Shown piece after piece: positions 8,262-16,899 of a stretch of 40,138 bases of DNA; position 1 is the stretch's first letter, and the number at the start of each line of letters is the position of its first letter. Below the pieces are notes generated by a model. It was not told the DNA's origin, did no database searches, and was given only the letters and a program-made list of their open reading frames with translations. The stretch comes from Bacteroidales bacterium. GTDB taxonomy: Bacteria; Bacteroidota; Bacteroidia; Bacteroidales; P3. Position numbers and translations under genes: made by a program. The stretch covers positions 1 to 40,138 of the forward strand of contig JAISPZ010000080.1 in the NCBI GenBank assembly GCA_031274555.1. Reading direction: 5' to 3'.

Positions 8262-11200
8262 TTAAACGGACTGCTCCATTAAAAAATGCAGCCTGTTGTG
8301 CAAATTAACTTCTGCCATTCCACCGTCAATGTCTAAATATAGTATGTTTACCGATGGATAAAATTGTTTCAGACGTTTTTCAATTCCTTTCGCAACAATG
8401 TGATTGGCAATGCAGCCGAAAGGTTGGATACAAACTATACGGTCAATGCCCCGCCGCGCATAGCAGGCAGTTTCAGCGGCAATAAGCCAGCCCTCGCCAA
8501 ACTGATTAGATAAATCTAATATTTCGGATGCATAATGTGCCTTTTCATAGACAGATTTCTGCGCATGATAAAAACGATAATTCTGCATGATTTTATCCAC
8601 CGCACAAATTTTTGCGTTCAAATATTTTCTCAACAAGGGATTAAAATAATGTTGCAGAATATTTTTTCTATCTCTGCCATTATCTATATTTACCTGATAA
8701 TTAACAAAATATTGCAGCCAGAAATCAAGGATAGGCGGAGTGATGACTTCCATATTATTAGATTGTAACCACTCTGTGATATGCGCCTGTCCGTAATTAT
8801 TGTACTTGACGTAAATCTCACCAATCAGTCCTATTTTTGTCAGCTCCATGCCGTGAATGGGCAATATATTGAAGTCGGCAACAGCCTGTTCTAACAGTAG
8901 CAATAGCGTTTTATGGTCGTTATTTTTCGCTGCCCGAACACCTAACTGAATGTAAAAGTCGAACAGTTCTTGAGTATTTCCTTTTCGCACTTCCCTCACA
9001 ATACTCGAATTATACATTTGCCAGAGAGCATCCGCGTAGAGAAGTGAATAAACTGTGATATTCGCAATTTTTAGAATTGGAAGTTTGAAATCTTTCTGTT
9101 CATTTTGATGGACACTGCCAATAGCGACTATCGGAATATTGGAAAATCCTGCCGCTTTCATTCCTGATTTTATAAGCGATATATAATTCGTGGCACGACA
9201 TTGACCGCCGGTTTGACTGATAGCGACAACAACATCGTTCAAGTCATAGTCCCCTGACTGCAATGCGGTTATAATATCACCCAATACTAATGTCGCAGGA
9301 TAGCAGACTTCGTTATTTCCGTATTTTAGACCGACTTCGGCGGAGTATTTGTCAGTCGGTGGGATGTTCACAATTTTGTAACCTGCAAGTTCGCCAATAG
9401 CGGGAACAAAGGGTGATAGAAAGTCTGCAAACCAAGGGACAAGAATAGTCTTTTGGCGGTCGCTTTTTGTGTAGTGGGTGGACTTGCCAACAGCTGTATC
9501 TCGCGTTCCTGCGCCTGTTTCTGCACCAACGGCTGTATTTTGAGCCTTCTCGCCTGTTTCTGCACCAACTGCTGTACCGTTTGTTTGTGCACACAGGGCT
9601 TCCACCAACGACCGCAACCGTAGCCTAACAGAGCCGGGTGCAGCAATCTCGTCAATCTTCAAAACAGTGTGACTTTTCCCCGCTCGCTTCAAAACATTTT
9701 CTACCTCATTCATAAAGAAAGCATCAGGTCCGCAACCAAAAGAATTAAGCTGAACTAACTGAACGTTAGAGGAAAGTTTTGCCACTTCCATAGCTGCATG
9801 AACTACCCTGTTCGGGTACGACCATTGTGACACAATATTAAGATTACGAAAACCGCTGCTTCCCTCGTAGCGGAAAACGTCATCGGTTAAGACCGTCACA
9901 CCAAGGTCAGATAAAATCTGTCCCACTTTCTGGTGGATAAGCGGGTCACTGTGATACGGTCTGCCCGCGACAACAAACACAAGCCCTTCGGTCTTGTCAA
10001 GTATTTCCTTTTGTGTCAGACATAAGTGTTTTTTCACGCAATTATACGCCTCTACAGCTTTTGAAAACGCTTTTGTAAATGTATTTTTAGTAACTCCGAG
10101 CGAAGACAGATAGGCGTAACAACTTTTTTCGAGTGCTTTATTATCGTGAAACGTTATAACAGGCTTGTCTAATGGGACATCTATATCCATCGAGCTGCGT
10201 ACTACATCGGGGTATCCGCTCACAATGGGGCAGTTAAAAGAGTTACAGGAATGTTCCGCCTCTTTTTCCTCTTTTATAATCATCGGATAAAAAATCCTGT
10301 CAATACTCTGTTCCATTAAAGCCAATATATGTCCATGTACCAATTTTGCAGGAAAGCATATATTGTCAGACATAACGCCACCTATTCCTTTGTGATATAA
10401 CGTATAGGTGGATTGGGGGGATAGTACTGTTTCAAAGCCACATTCGGTAAACAATGTTCGCCAAAAGGGATAGTTTTCGTACATATTCAGCACACGCGGA
10501 ATACCTATACGCAACGTTTCAAAAACGCTATTATCCCTCTTTTCAGCCGTTCCCGCCACGTCCATTCCAAACAGAACTTCATTCTTCATTTCAAACGCAT
10601 TATACCCCTTTTTAACAGCATTTGCCCTGTTATAAAATACTTTTTCGCACTTGTTGCCCGCGTAGGAAACATTCCCGTTTTCAAACTTAAACTGTAATAC
10701 AGAACATTGATTTGTACACCCCTTACATTGAAATTCCTTAGTTGGAATATTATCAACATCAGGCAACACTTCCACTCCCGTAAACTTTGTGCCATCAGCA
10801 GTCATCATTTTTCGCGCATACAAAGCTGCGCCGAATGCCCCCATCATCTCAGGGCAATCAGTCGAACTCACCGTTTTTCCCGACAAAATTTCTAAAGCAC
10901 GATAAACAGCATCATTTCGGAAAGTTCCACCCTGAACCACGATATGTTCACCCAACAGATTAAGGTTTGATATTTTCAGCACCTTAAAAAGACAGTTCTT
11001 AACGACAGAGTAAGCAAGTCCCGCAGCGATGTCGCCCAGAGCAGCGTTTTCGCGCAAAGACTGTTTCACTTTGGAATTCATAAATACAGTGCAACGTGTG
11101 CCAAGGTCGCTCGGAGATTTCGCCAAACAAGCCGAACGAGTAAATTCGTCAAGCGACAAATCCATTGTCGAAGCAAAATTTTGCAAAAAAGAGCCACATC

Positions 11201-12749
11201 CCGACGAACAAGCCTCATTGAGTTCAATATTGGATATTACGCCGTTATGAGTGAAAATGGACTTCATATCCTGTCCGCCAATATCCAATACAAAAGAAAC
11301 TTCGGGGTCAGCATATTGAGCACCCAACAAGTGTGCCATAGTTTCCACAATTCCGTAATCAAGATTTAACGCCGATTTGACGAGGTCTTCGCCGTAGCCT
11401 GTTACGGCAGAGGCGACAAATCTGAAATTTTTTGCCTGTCCGTAAAATAGCGATAAGCCCTCTATCACTTTTTTCAAAGGATTACCCTCGTTTCCCGCAT
11501 AGTAGTTATAGATGACATTTGCAGCATCATCTATTATCATAATTTTAGTAGTGGTAGAGCCTGAATCTATTCCGAGAAAACAGTTGAGTGTCTGCTCTTG
11601 CGATAATTCAATCTTTTTCAATGGCTTTATCTTTCTGTTTCTTTGCCATTTGCGATATTCTGTTTCGTCAGAGAACAGAGCGGGTAATGCCTCTTTTTGT
11701 TGTTGGCAATTGGTAATTTCCAACTTTTGGATAAGCTGATGGATATTTTGAGTTTTTTGCACACCCTCATCCGCGAGAGCCTCTGTATCCGCAAAGGCAG
11801 ACATCTCATCCGCGAGAGCCTCTGCACCCGCAAAGGCAGACATCTCATCAGCTAGAGCCTCTGTATCCGCAAAGGCAGACATCTCATCCGCGAGAGCCTC
11901 TGTATCCGCAAAGGCAGACATCTCATCCGCGAGAGCCTCTGCACCCACAAGTGCCGCCCCCCATGCGGGAAAATACTCGCTGTTTTCGGGCAAAATCAAA
12001 TCCCCATCCTCAATAGACAACACCTTGCAAAAAGCATTACGCAGAGCGGGCAGAAAAGTCAGAGGTCCACCCGTACAAATAATTTTCGGCTTAATATCAA
12101 CGCCTCTCGCTAAAGAAGTTACAGTTTGCAATGCCACCGTATGTAGAATAGACATAGCTACATCAGGTGCAGGCACATTTCGAGATATAAGATTTTGCAC
12201 GTCAGTCTTGGCAAACACTCCACAGCGGGAAGCGACAGGATATATTTTTTTGTACCGCAAAGCCTGTTGTCCCAATTCGTCCACAGTTATATGCATCAAA
12301 TCTGACATTTGATCGATAAATGCACCTGTTCCACCTGCACAACTGCCATTCATACGAATATCAGGCGGCTTAGTGGCATCCCCGAAAAATACTATTTTGG
12401 CATCTTCTCCACCTAAATCCATCAAAGTACCGACATCAGAATATTTTCTTTTAGCTACCTTAATAGATGCAACAACTTCCTGTATAAACGGAATATCGGC
12501 ACGTTCGGCAATGCCCATTCCCGCCGAGCCTGTAACGTTCACCGTAAAATCAGTGTCGGGAAATTGTTGCCCTATCGCGCTCAATTCATCCACCAGCACC
12601 TTGTTGATATTTGCCTGATGTTTTTTGTAAATCTTGTACAAAACTTCATGAGCACTGTTAAGAACAATTATCTTCAAGGTAGTCGAGCCTAAATCGATAC
12701 CCGCATATAACACACCTTTCTGTTCGAGAGTTTCAGTTATTGCTGCCAT
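8262..12749 (-). CDS. Giant acyl-CoA dehydratase activase-related protein
   Basis: A 1495-residue cytoplasmic protein of the 2-hydroxyglutaryl-CoA dehydratase activator superfamily. There are two ASKHA ATPase modules. The first opens GIDLGSTTLKI (about residue 17) with the cysteine loop NGSCAGGTGAF (about 133). The second opens GIDSGSTTTKI (about 388) with NEACSSGCGSF (about 510). A cysteine cluster FQCKGCTNQC (about 672) is followed by a DUF2229 region (RIGIPRVLNMYENYPFW) and dehydratase D-like domains. Related activators use ATP to drive an Fe-S-bound electron into a dehydratase; the reaction of this fused form is not established. Two 13-residue tandem repeats interrupt it at about residues 267-328 and 1055-1090. 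It follows the TetR gene and has the same operator in its own promoter. Confidence 0.88.
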   Translation of the reverse strand: MAAITETLEQKGVLYAGIDLGSTTLKIIVLNSAHEVLYKIYKKHQANINKVLVDELSAIGQQFPDTDFTVNVTGSAGMGIAERADIPFIQEVVASIKVAKRKYSDVGTLMDLGGEDAKIVFFGDATKPPDIRMNGSCAGGTGAFIDQMSDLMHITVDELGQQALRYKKIYPVASRCGVFAKTDVQNLISRNVPAPDVAMSILHTVALQTVTSLARGVDIKPKIICTGGPLTFLPALRNAFCKVLSIEDGDLILPENSEYFPAWGAALVGAEALADEMSAFADTEALADEMSAFADTEALADEMSAFAGAEALADEMSAFADTEALADEGVQKTQNIHQLIQKLEITNCQQQKEALPALFSDETEYRKWQRNRKIKPLKKIELSQEQTLNCFLGIDSGSTTTKIMIIDDAANVIYNYYAGNEGNPLKKVIEGLSLFYGQAKNFRFVASAVTGYGEDLVKSALNLDYGIVETMAHLLGAQYADPEVSFVLDIGGQDMKSIFTHNGVISNIELNEACSSGCGSFLQNFASTMDLSLDEFTRSACLAKSPSDLGTRCTVFMNSKVKQSLRENAALGDIAAGLAYSVVKNCLFKVLKISNLNLLGEHIVVQGGTFRNDAVYRALEILSGKTVSSTDCPEMMGAFGAALYARKMMTADGTKFTGVEVLPDVDNIPTKEFQCKGCTNQCSVLQFKFENGNVSYAGNKCEKVFYNRANAVKKGYNAFEMKNEVLFGMDVAGTAEKRDNSVFETLRIGIPRVLNMYENYPFWRTLFTECGFETVLSPQSTYTLYHKGIGGVMSDNICFPAKLVHGHILALMEQSIDRIFYPMIIKEEKEAEHSCNSFNCPIVSGYPDVVRSSMDIDVPLDKPVITFHDNKALEKSCYAYLSSLGVTKNTFTKAFSKAVEAYNCVKKHLCLTQKEILDKTEGLVFVVAGRPYHSDPLIHQKVGQILSDLGVTVLTDDVFRYEGSSGFRNLNIVSQWSYPNRVVHAAMEVAKLSSNVQLVQLNSFGCGPDAFFMNEVENVLKRAGKSHTVLKIDEIAAPGSVRLRLRSLVEALCAQTNGTAVGAETGEKAQNTAVGAETGAGTRDTAVGKSTHYTKSDRQKTILVPWFADFLSPFVPAIGELAGYKIVNIPPTDKYSAEVGLKYGNNEVCYPATLVLGDIITALQSGDYDLNDVVVAISQTGGQCRATNYISLIKSGMKAAGFSNIPIVAIGSVHQNEQKDFKLPILKIANITVYSLLYADALWQMYNSSIVREVRKGNTQELFDFYIQLGVRAAKNNDHKTLLLLLEQAVADFNILPIHGMELTKIGLIGEIYVKYNNYGQAHITEWLQSNNMEVITPPILDFWLQYFVNYQVNIDNGRDRKNILQHYFNPLLRKYLNAKICAVDKIMQNYRFYHAQKSVYEKAHYASEILDLSNQFGEGWLIAAETACYARRGIDRIVCIQPFGCIANHIVAKGIEKRLKQFYPSVNILYLDIDGGMAEVNLHNRLHFLMEQSV
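9486..9575 (-). repeat. 39-bp in-frame tandem repeat (TAVGAETG units)
   Basis: Three starts of the TAVG codons fall at 9486, 9525 and 9564, exactly 39 bp apart. They give two full 13-residue units (TAVGAETGEKAQN, TAVGAETGAGTRD) and a partial third. They lie in a linker within the dehydratase-like part of the giant activase-related protein. Confidence 0.9.
11766..11950 (-). repeat. 39-bp in-frame tandem repeat (ALADEMSAFADTE units)
   Basis: Copies begin at 11766, 11805, 11844, 11883 and 11922, exactly 39 bp apart and nearly identical. They give four full 13-residue units plus a partial one. The reading alternates between DTE and GAE before ALADE. They sit just after the first ASKHA module, at its WGAALVGAEALADE end, so the repeat appears to have grown from native sequence. 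High DNA identity suggests recent expansion and possible length variation. Confidence 0.95.
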
Positions 12750-12761
12750 AAATTATAATAA

Positions 12762-12777
12762 TTAAACAATCGTTTAA
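12762..12777. promoter_or_regulatory. TetR operator in the activase promoter
   Basis: TTAAACAATCGTTTAA is an imperfect 16-bp palindrome 13 bases upstream of the activase start. It differs at one base from the perfect palindrome in front of the TetR gene. On the reverse strand a TTTG (12787-12790) lies at about the -33 position, so a bound dimer would cover the promoter. Confidence 0.75.
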
Positions 12778-12807
12778 CATTTAAGTCAAAAAAATTATCA
12801 AACTGCA

Positions 12808-13413
12808 CTATGGTTTTAATGAGTCTAAAATAGACCTCACCACATATTTTTTATGCCGTTTAAGGATAGCGCGATAAAATTCAGGATCAACGCCTGAAAC
12901 TTTAACCACCAATCTGCCGAAAATAAATGGAAAAATTGACAGTGACAAAACATTTAATGCAAAATCAACCGCAGGTATTTTCTTTATTGTACCCTTTTTA
13001 TATTCCATTTTAAAGCGTTTATCGAGTGTTAAAATGACTCTTTCTGGCGAATATTTTTTCACCAACGCAGCCAGCTTGTCAGGATTATGGTTCATTTCAT
13101 TTATAACAAAAATCGGAATTTGAGGATATTTAGGCAAAAGGTCGTAATAAGCAGTAATCCAAGCCTCAACCAAATCAAAAATAGGCATATCCGACTCAAT
13201 AATAGGAAATATTTGCTTTATCAAAGTATCAAGTGACTCCTCAAAAATAATTTCAAAAAGATGTCCCTTCGACTGAAAATAATATTTTATGTGAGCAACA
13301 TTAGCACCAGATGCATCGGCAATATCCCTCACACTCGTGCCATCATACCCATTTTTAACAAAAAGATCGCGGGCTGCCGACAATATTCTGTCTTTTACTT
13401 TGTCCTCTTTCAT
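12808..13413 (-). CDS. TetR/AcrR family transcriptional regulator
   Basis: A repressor-type regulator of 201 residues counted from ATG 13413 (MKEDKVKDRILSAARDLFVK). This start fits the family better than the one 15 codons upstream, which would overlap the operator. The helix-turn-helix is typical: RILSAARDLFVKNGYDGTSV, then RDIADASGANVAHIKYYFQS, at about residues 8-48. The ligand-binding C-terminal domain is unassigned. It lies upstream of the activase-related gene on the same strand, 58 bp apart. The same palindrome precedes both genes, so it probably represses itself and its neighbour. The inducer may be an acyl-CoA or related metabolite, which is inference from the neighbour only. Confidence 0.9.
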   Translation of the reverse strand: MKEDKVKDRILSAARDLFVKNGYDGTSVRDIADASGANVAHIKYYFQSKGHLFEIIFEESLDTLIKQIFPIIESDMPIFDLVEAWITAYYDLLPKYPQIPIFVINEMNHNPDKLAALVKKYSPERVILTLDKRFKMEYKKGTIKKIPAVDFALNVLSLSIFPFIFGRLVVKVSGVDPEFYRAILKRHKKYVVRSILDSLKP

Positions 13414-13427
13414 GATATAAATTTTTG

Positions 13428-13459
13428 CAAAGTTAAACAATTGTTTAAACATTTCCAAA
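13428..13459 (-). promoter_or_regulatory. TetR promoter with embedded perfect palindromic operator
   Basis: On the reverse strand there is a -33 TTTG (13456-13459), a 20-base spacer and a -7 TAACTTTG (13428-13435), followed by ATG 13413. The perfect 16-bp palindrome TTAAACAATTGTTTAA (13433-13448) fills the spacer and overlaps the -7 element. This geometry is typical of an autorepressed promoter. Confidence 0.82.
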
Positions 13460-13475
13460 CAAAGATTTAAAATTT

Positions 13476-13627
13476 GGGCGTTCCCACGCCTCGCAAGCTC
13501 GGCGTGGTCGGGCTATCCGCTGCAATCTTTTGCACTCGGACAAAAAACAAAAAAACCTTATAAAATCCCACTAAACCGTCACACACAAACGTTATGCAAA
13601 AGGATTTCCGCTCCTATCCCTAACGCA
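13476..13627 (+). repeat. Structured dispersed repeat, copy 1
   Basis: Core blocks are GGGCGTTCCC, GGTCGGGCTATCCGCTGCAA, GGATTTCCGCTCC and TATCCCTAACGCA. A first stem CCACGCC/GGCGTGG and a second stem CTTTTGC/GCAAAAGG separate the blocks. The ends can pair GCGTT/AACGC. The loop of the second stem is expanded to about 60 bases. It lies in the gap between the TetR and exporter genes, which also holds a C-rich stretch (about 13620-13700) in which I see no gene. Confidence 0.85.
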
Positions 13628-13747
13628 CCCCCCGCCCGTCCTCGCCCCAGCACAACGACCAACTCCCACTGTCCGCCCGCTCGCCCACAAAGGGGACATC
13701 CGTTTTCTATAACATCATACTTCTCTTTCAGCGCATAACCTGCATTT

Positions 13748-13842
13748 CATTCTAAATTCTACATTCGTAATTAACAACAGGTGCGTTAGCAACAATTCTA
13801 CATTCTACACTCTAAATTCTACATTCTAAAAATTCTACATTA
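13748..13842. repeat. Heptameric satellite (ATTCTAC/ATTCTAA family)
   Basis: Degenerate seven-base units such as ATTCTAA and ATTCTAC recur, interrupted by a short stretch containing GGTGCGTTAGCAAC. This is the reverse-complement orientation of the TAGAATT/G arrays found around the glucan locus genes. No gene is seen. Confidence 0.75.
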
Positions 13843-13847
13843 ATTAC

Positions 13848-13855
13848 TAACTTTG
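13848..13855 (+). promoter_or_regulatory. -7 promoter element TAACTTTG for the exporter operon
   Basis: TAACTTTG matches TAnnTTTG and lies 12 bases before ATG 13868, so the exporter transcript has a very short leader. Confidence 0.5.
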
Positions 13856-13867
13856 CTTATCCAAATT

Positions 13868-14752
13868 ATGTCGGAAGAAGAATTACATAAAATTGCGGGA
13901 TTTATAGAAACGTATGCCGTCTGCCTTTTGGGGTCGGGAGTACATACTTCGAGAGTCAATCGCAACTCACAGAGAATTGCCGAGTCGCAAGGCGTTAATA
14001 TGAGTATGATGACTTTTCAGAGAACTGTTGTGATGACCGTTGTCGAAGCCGCAGGAACACCTGTCGCCACTGACCAAAGTACCCCCACCAAAGCCACCAT
14101 TACTCAAAACGCCACTGCCAAAGCCATCTCCCCCACCCAAAGCACCACCAGAACAACTGCCGAAGCAAACGCCACCGCGAGTACAGACACGCGTGTCATC
14201 AATATTCCGACTTCTTCCGTCAGCTTCGCGCTCAATTCAGACCTCAGTGCCCTCAGTTGGAGAGCGATTGACAGACACCTGTCCTTAGACGAACTGTGGG
14301 AAGAATATAACCGCATTATTGCAAAACCAAGAATAAACAATTGGCAAGTTCTAACGTTAGCAGGATTAGCAAATGCGTCGTTTTGCAAATTATTCGGGGG
14401 CGATTGGATTTCTATGATAATCGTCTTTATAGCCACTGTGTCAGGACTTTTCATCAAGCAAGAATTACAGAAAAAAGAAGTAAATCATCTTATTGCTACA
14501 CTTATTTCGGCATTTATTGCCGCTTCACTCGCCGCATTCGCCTGTTATTTCGACACAACTGCCGAAATAGCAATGGCGACAAGTATCCTGTTTTTAATAC
14601 CCGGAGTTCCGCTCATCAACGGAATTATAGACGTTGTTGAAGGATACACTCTAATTGGTTTTTCGCGGTTGGTGCAAGCCTTTCTATTAATTATCTTTAT
14701 TGCAGTCGGACTGTCTGCTGCGTTATTATTGTTTAAACACAGTTTGTTATGA
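13868..14752 (+). CDS. Threonine/serine exporter, ThrE N-terminal-type subunit
   Basis: An inner-membrane protein of 294 residues from ATG 13868 (MSEEELHKIAGFIETYAVCL). It belongs to the DUF1212/ThrE family, in which one half of the exporter has a cytoplasmic domain followed by several membrane helices. The family-type opening LGSGVHTSRVNRNSQRIAES is present. Hydrophobic helices follow from about residue 160 (LAGLANASFCKLFGGDW) to the C-terminus. A Thr/Ala-rich low-complexity stretch at about residues 61-108 interrupts the cytoplasmic domain and is not a usual family feature. The stop overlaps the next start by 4 bp (ATGA), so the two halves are co-translated. The substrate is inferred from the family. 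Confidence 0.88.
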   Translation: MSEEELHKIAGFIETYAVCLLGSGVHTSRVNRNSQRIAESQGVNMSMMTFQRTVVMTVVEAAGTPVATDQSTPTKATITQNATAKAISPTQSTTRTTAEANATASTDTRVINIPTSSVSFALNSDLSALSWRAIDRHLSLDELWEEYNRIIAKPRINNWQVLTLAGLANASFCKLFGGDWISMIIVFIATVSGLFIKQELQKKEVNHLIATLISAFIAASLAAFACYFDTTAEIAMATSILFLIPGVPLINGIIDVVEGYTLIGFSRLVQAFLLIIFIAVGLSAALLLFKHSLL

Positions 14753-15240
14753 TAGCAGGTGATATTTTGACCGATATATTTTTTGCATCTATTGCAGGCA
14801 TGGGGTTTGGTGCAATTTCTAACCCACCCCGAAAAGCATTTCTGTATATTGCTATCTTGGCTGCTGTCGGACATTCGATGCGTTTCTGTTTGATGAATTA
14901 TGCTCATATTGATATTGCGACTGCATCATTTTGTGCAGCGTTATCAATAAGTTTACTAAGTATATGGTTCGGAAGTATCACCCATTGCCCGATGACTGTA
15001 TTATATATACCTGCGCTATTGCCGATGATACCCGGAATGTACGCTTATCACACCGTTTTGGCATTGGTTAAATTCCTGCAATCGCTGCAAGAGCCTGCAT
15101 TAGTGGCAAAATATATGCAAGAAATTTTTCTTAATGGCATTGTAACAATCAGTGTTGTATTTTTGCTCACAGTCGGCGCAACAATCCCGAATTTTATATT
15201 CTACAAAAAGGCTTACTCAATGACACGACACAGAAAGTAG
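14749..15240 (+). CDS. Threonine/serine exporter, ThrB-type (DUF3815) subunit
   Basis: A 163-residue membrane protein with about four hydrophobic segments. It includes the motif TVLYIPALLPMIPGMYAYHT typical of the C-terminal half of ThrE exporters. In some bacteria both halves are fused; here they are separate overlapping genes. It should form the transport unit with the preceding protein. It ends NFIFYKKAYSMTRHRK, a positively charged tail. Confidence 0.88.
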   Translation: MIAGDILTDIFFASIAGMGFGAISNPPRKAFLYIAILAAVGHSMRFCLMNYAHIDIATASFCAALSISLLSIWFGSITHCPMTVLYIPALLPMIPGMYAYHTVLALVKFLQSLQEPALVAKYMQEIFLNGIVTISVVFLLTVGATIPNFIFYKKAYSMTRHRK

Positions 15241-15268
15241 CTCACGAACATAAAAAAACATTATAAGA

Positions 15269-15376
15269 TTTGCCGTCATAAAGTTCGGGGCTTTGCCGTC
15301 ATAAAATTAAAATTATTCAACTTTTTGCCGTCATAAAATTAAAAAAATACTTATATTTGCCGTCATAAAATTAAAA
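15269..15376. repeat. Four direct repeats upstream of the AAA ATPase gene
   Basis: TTTGCCGTCATAAAATTAAA or close variants start at 15269 (diverged), 15292, 15324 and 15356. The last three are exactly 32 bp apart, about three helical turns. The last copy is fused to a TATATTTG -7 element (15352-15359). The ATG at 15388 lies 32 bases after that copy begins. They probably act as repeated operator sites. Confidence 0.85.
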
Positions 15377-15387
15377 ATACTCGAAAA

Positions 15388-16722
15388 ATGACGTATATAT
15401 CAAGAAAAATTGACGAAGACTTATTGACGTGGAAATCTTCGACAAAACACAAACCACTGCTTCTGCGTGGTGCAAGACAGGTAGGCAAATCTTCATCCGT
15501 CAGAGAATTAGGCAAGAAGTTCCATAATATAGTGGAAATTAATTTTGAAAGAGATGATAAGGAATTAAATGTTAAATCAGTATTTGAAAGAGGATTGGAT
15601 GTCAAACGAATATGCGATGAACTGTCAGCACTCTACAAGCAACCTATTCGCGGCGGAGAAACATTACTGTTTTTAGACGAAATACAATCGTGTATTCCTG
15701 CTATCTTATCATTGCGATATTTTTATGAAGAAATGCCCGATTTGCATGTGATTGCAGCAGGATCACTTCTAGAATTTGCTTTGGAAGAAATACCAACTTT
15801 TGGCGTAGGGCGAGTGCGCTCGCTTTTTATGTACCCTTTTTCGTTTGACGAATATTTACATGCACTCCATTACGATATTTTAGCTAATACCATTAAATCG
15901 GCAGCACCGAAAAAGCCTTTATCAGACGCTATTCATCACAAAGCGGTAGAATTATGGTTGAAATTTATTTTGATAGGTGGACTGCCGGAAGTTGTTTCCA
16001 CGTATGCAGACGGAGGATCTTTGACAGAATGTCAGCAACTGCTGGAAGAATTAGCTACCACATATTATAATGATTTTGCGAAGTATAAAGAAAAAGTGCC
16101 AACTTCGAGATTGAGAGAAATATTTACAGCAATAATTCATCAAACAGGCGGAAAGTTCACCTATAAACACGCCTCACAAAATGCGACCCATCTGCAAATA
16201 AAAGAATGTATCAATCTTTTAACACTCGCAGGCTTAATATATCCTGTCACGCATACTGCGGCAAACGGACTGCCGTTAGGTGCTGAAATCAATTTGAAGT
16301 ACAGAAAGTATCTTATATTCGATACAGGTATCTATCAAAATATTTTAGGCTTGGATATAAGCAATTTCTTTTCTGCGGACAGTTTACAGCAAGTGAATAA
16401 AGGATCATTGATTGAGATGTTTGTCGGATTGGAACTGCTTAAATCAATGTCTAATTATTCGCCTCAAAACCTGTTCTATTGGCATCGAGACGTGCAAGGA
16501 AGTTCTGCCGAAGTGGATTATGTTATACAAAAAGATACGACAATCGTGCCAATAGAAGTTAAAGCCGGTAGCAGGGGTTCTATGCAAAGTATGTTTCAAT
16601 TTCTATCAGATAAAAATTATTCTTATGGCATAAGGTGCGCATTGGAAAATTTCAGTGAATATGACAAGATAAAAGTCTATCCTGCATACGCAGCGGGGAA
16701 TATTAGAAGTGCCACATACTAA
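15388..16722 (+). CDS. AAA_14/DUF4143 ATPase
   Basis: A 444-residue ATPase. The Walker A motif is GARQVGKS (residues 28-35) and the Walker B is LLFLDEIQ (Asp97-Glu98). An arginine-rich sensor-like segment GVGRVRSLFMYPF follows. The C-terminal DUF4143 part ends in a nuclease-like fold signature: Asp377 in AEVDYVIQ, then Glu390 and Lys392 in IEVKAG. This is the PD-(D/E)XK arrangement often seen in this family. Cellular function is unknown; members are common, patchily distributed and often carry direct repeats upstream, as here. A role in DNA transactions or defence is only inference. Confidence 0.88.
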   Translation: MTYISRKIDEDLLTWKSSTKHKPLLLRGARQVGKSSSVRELGKKFHNIVEINFERDDKELNVKSVFERGLDVKRICDELSALYKQPIRGGETLLFLDEIQSCIPAILSLRYFYEEMPDLHVIAAGSLLEFALEEIPTFGVGRVRSLFMYPFSFDEYLHALHYDILANTIKSAAPKKPLSDAIHHKAVELWLKFILIGGLPEVVSTYADGGSLTECQQLLEELATTYYNDFAKYKEKVPTSRLREIFTAIIHQTGGKFTYKHASQNATHLQIKECINLLTLAGLIYPVTHTAANGLPLGAEINLKYRKYLIFDTGIYQNILGLDISNFFSADSLQQVNKGSLIEMFVGLELLKSMSNYSPQNLFYWHRDVQGSSAEVDYVIQKDTTIVPIEVKAGSRGSMQSMFQFLSDKNYSYGIRCALENFSEYDKIKVYPAYAAGNIRSATY

Positions 16723-16839
16723 TAAATATACACTATCTTTTATATCCTTTGAATTTTTCCAATGCGTAATTTGGATTATAGAGAATGGAAATGTCAATAG
16801 CTACCTCTTTGTGCCGATAGTAAATCGCGTAAAAAATAG

Positions 16840-16847
16840 TATTTTTG
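16840..16847 (+). promoter_or_regulatory. -7 promoter element TATTTTTG for the locus regulator
   Basis: TATTTTTG matches TAnnTTTG and lies 48 bases before the regulator start at 16896. A -33 element at standard spacing is not obvious. Confidence 0.4.
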
Positions 16848-16872
16848 CACTGTGATTTCGATAAAAAGTATT

Positions 16873-16899
16873 ATGGAAGCAAAAACATTAGATAAATGA
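16873..16899 (+). other. Possible eight-codon upstream ORF coupled to the regulator
   Basis: ATG 16873 opens MEAKTLDK, and its TGA overlaps the regulator's ATG (ATGA at 16896-16899). This could couple translation of the regulator to that of the leader. It may be chance. Confidence 0.25.

Noticed and set aside
15269-15376. Possible CRISPR-like array
   Set aside because: Only four copies, repeats of about 20 bp with spacers as short as 3 to 12 bases, AT-rich, and no cas genes. Promoter-linked direct repeats explain it better.
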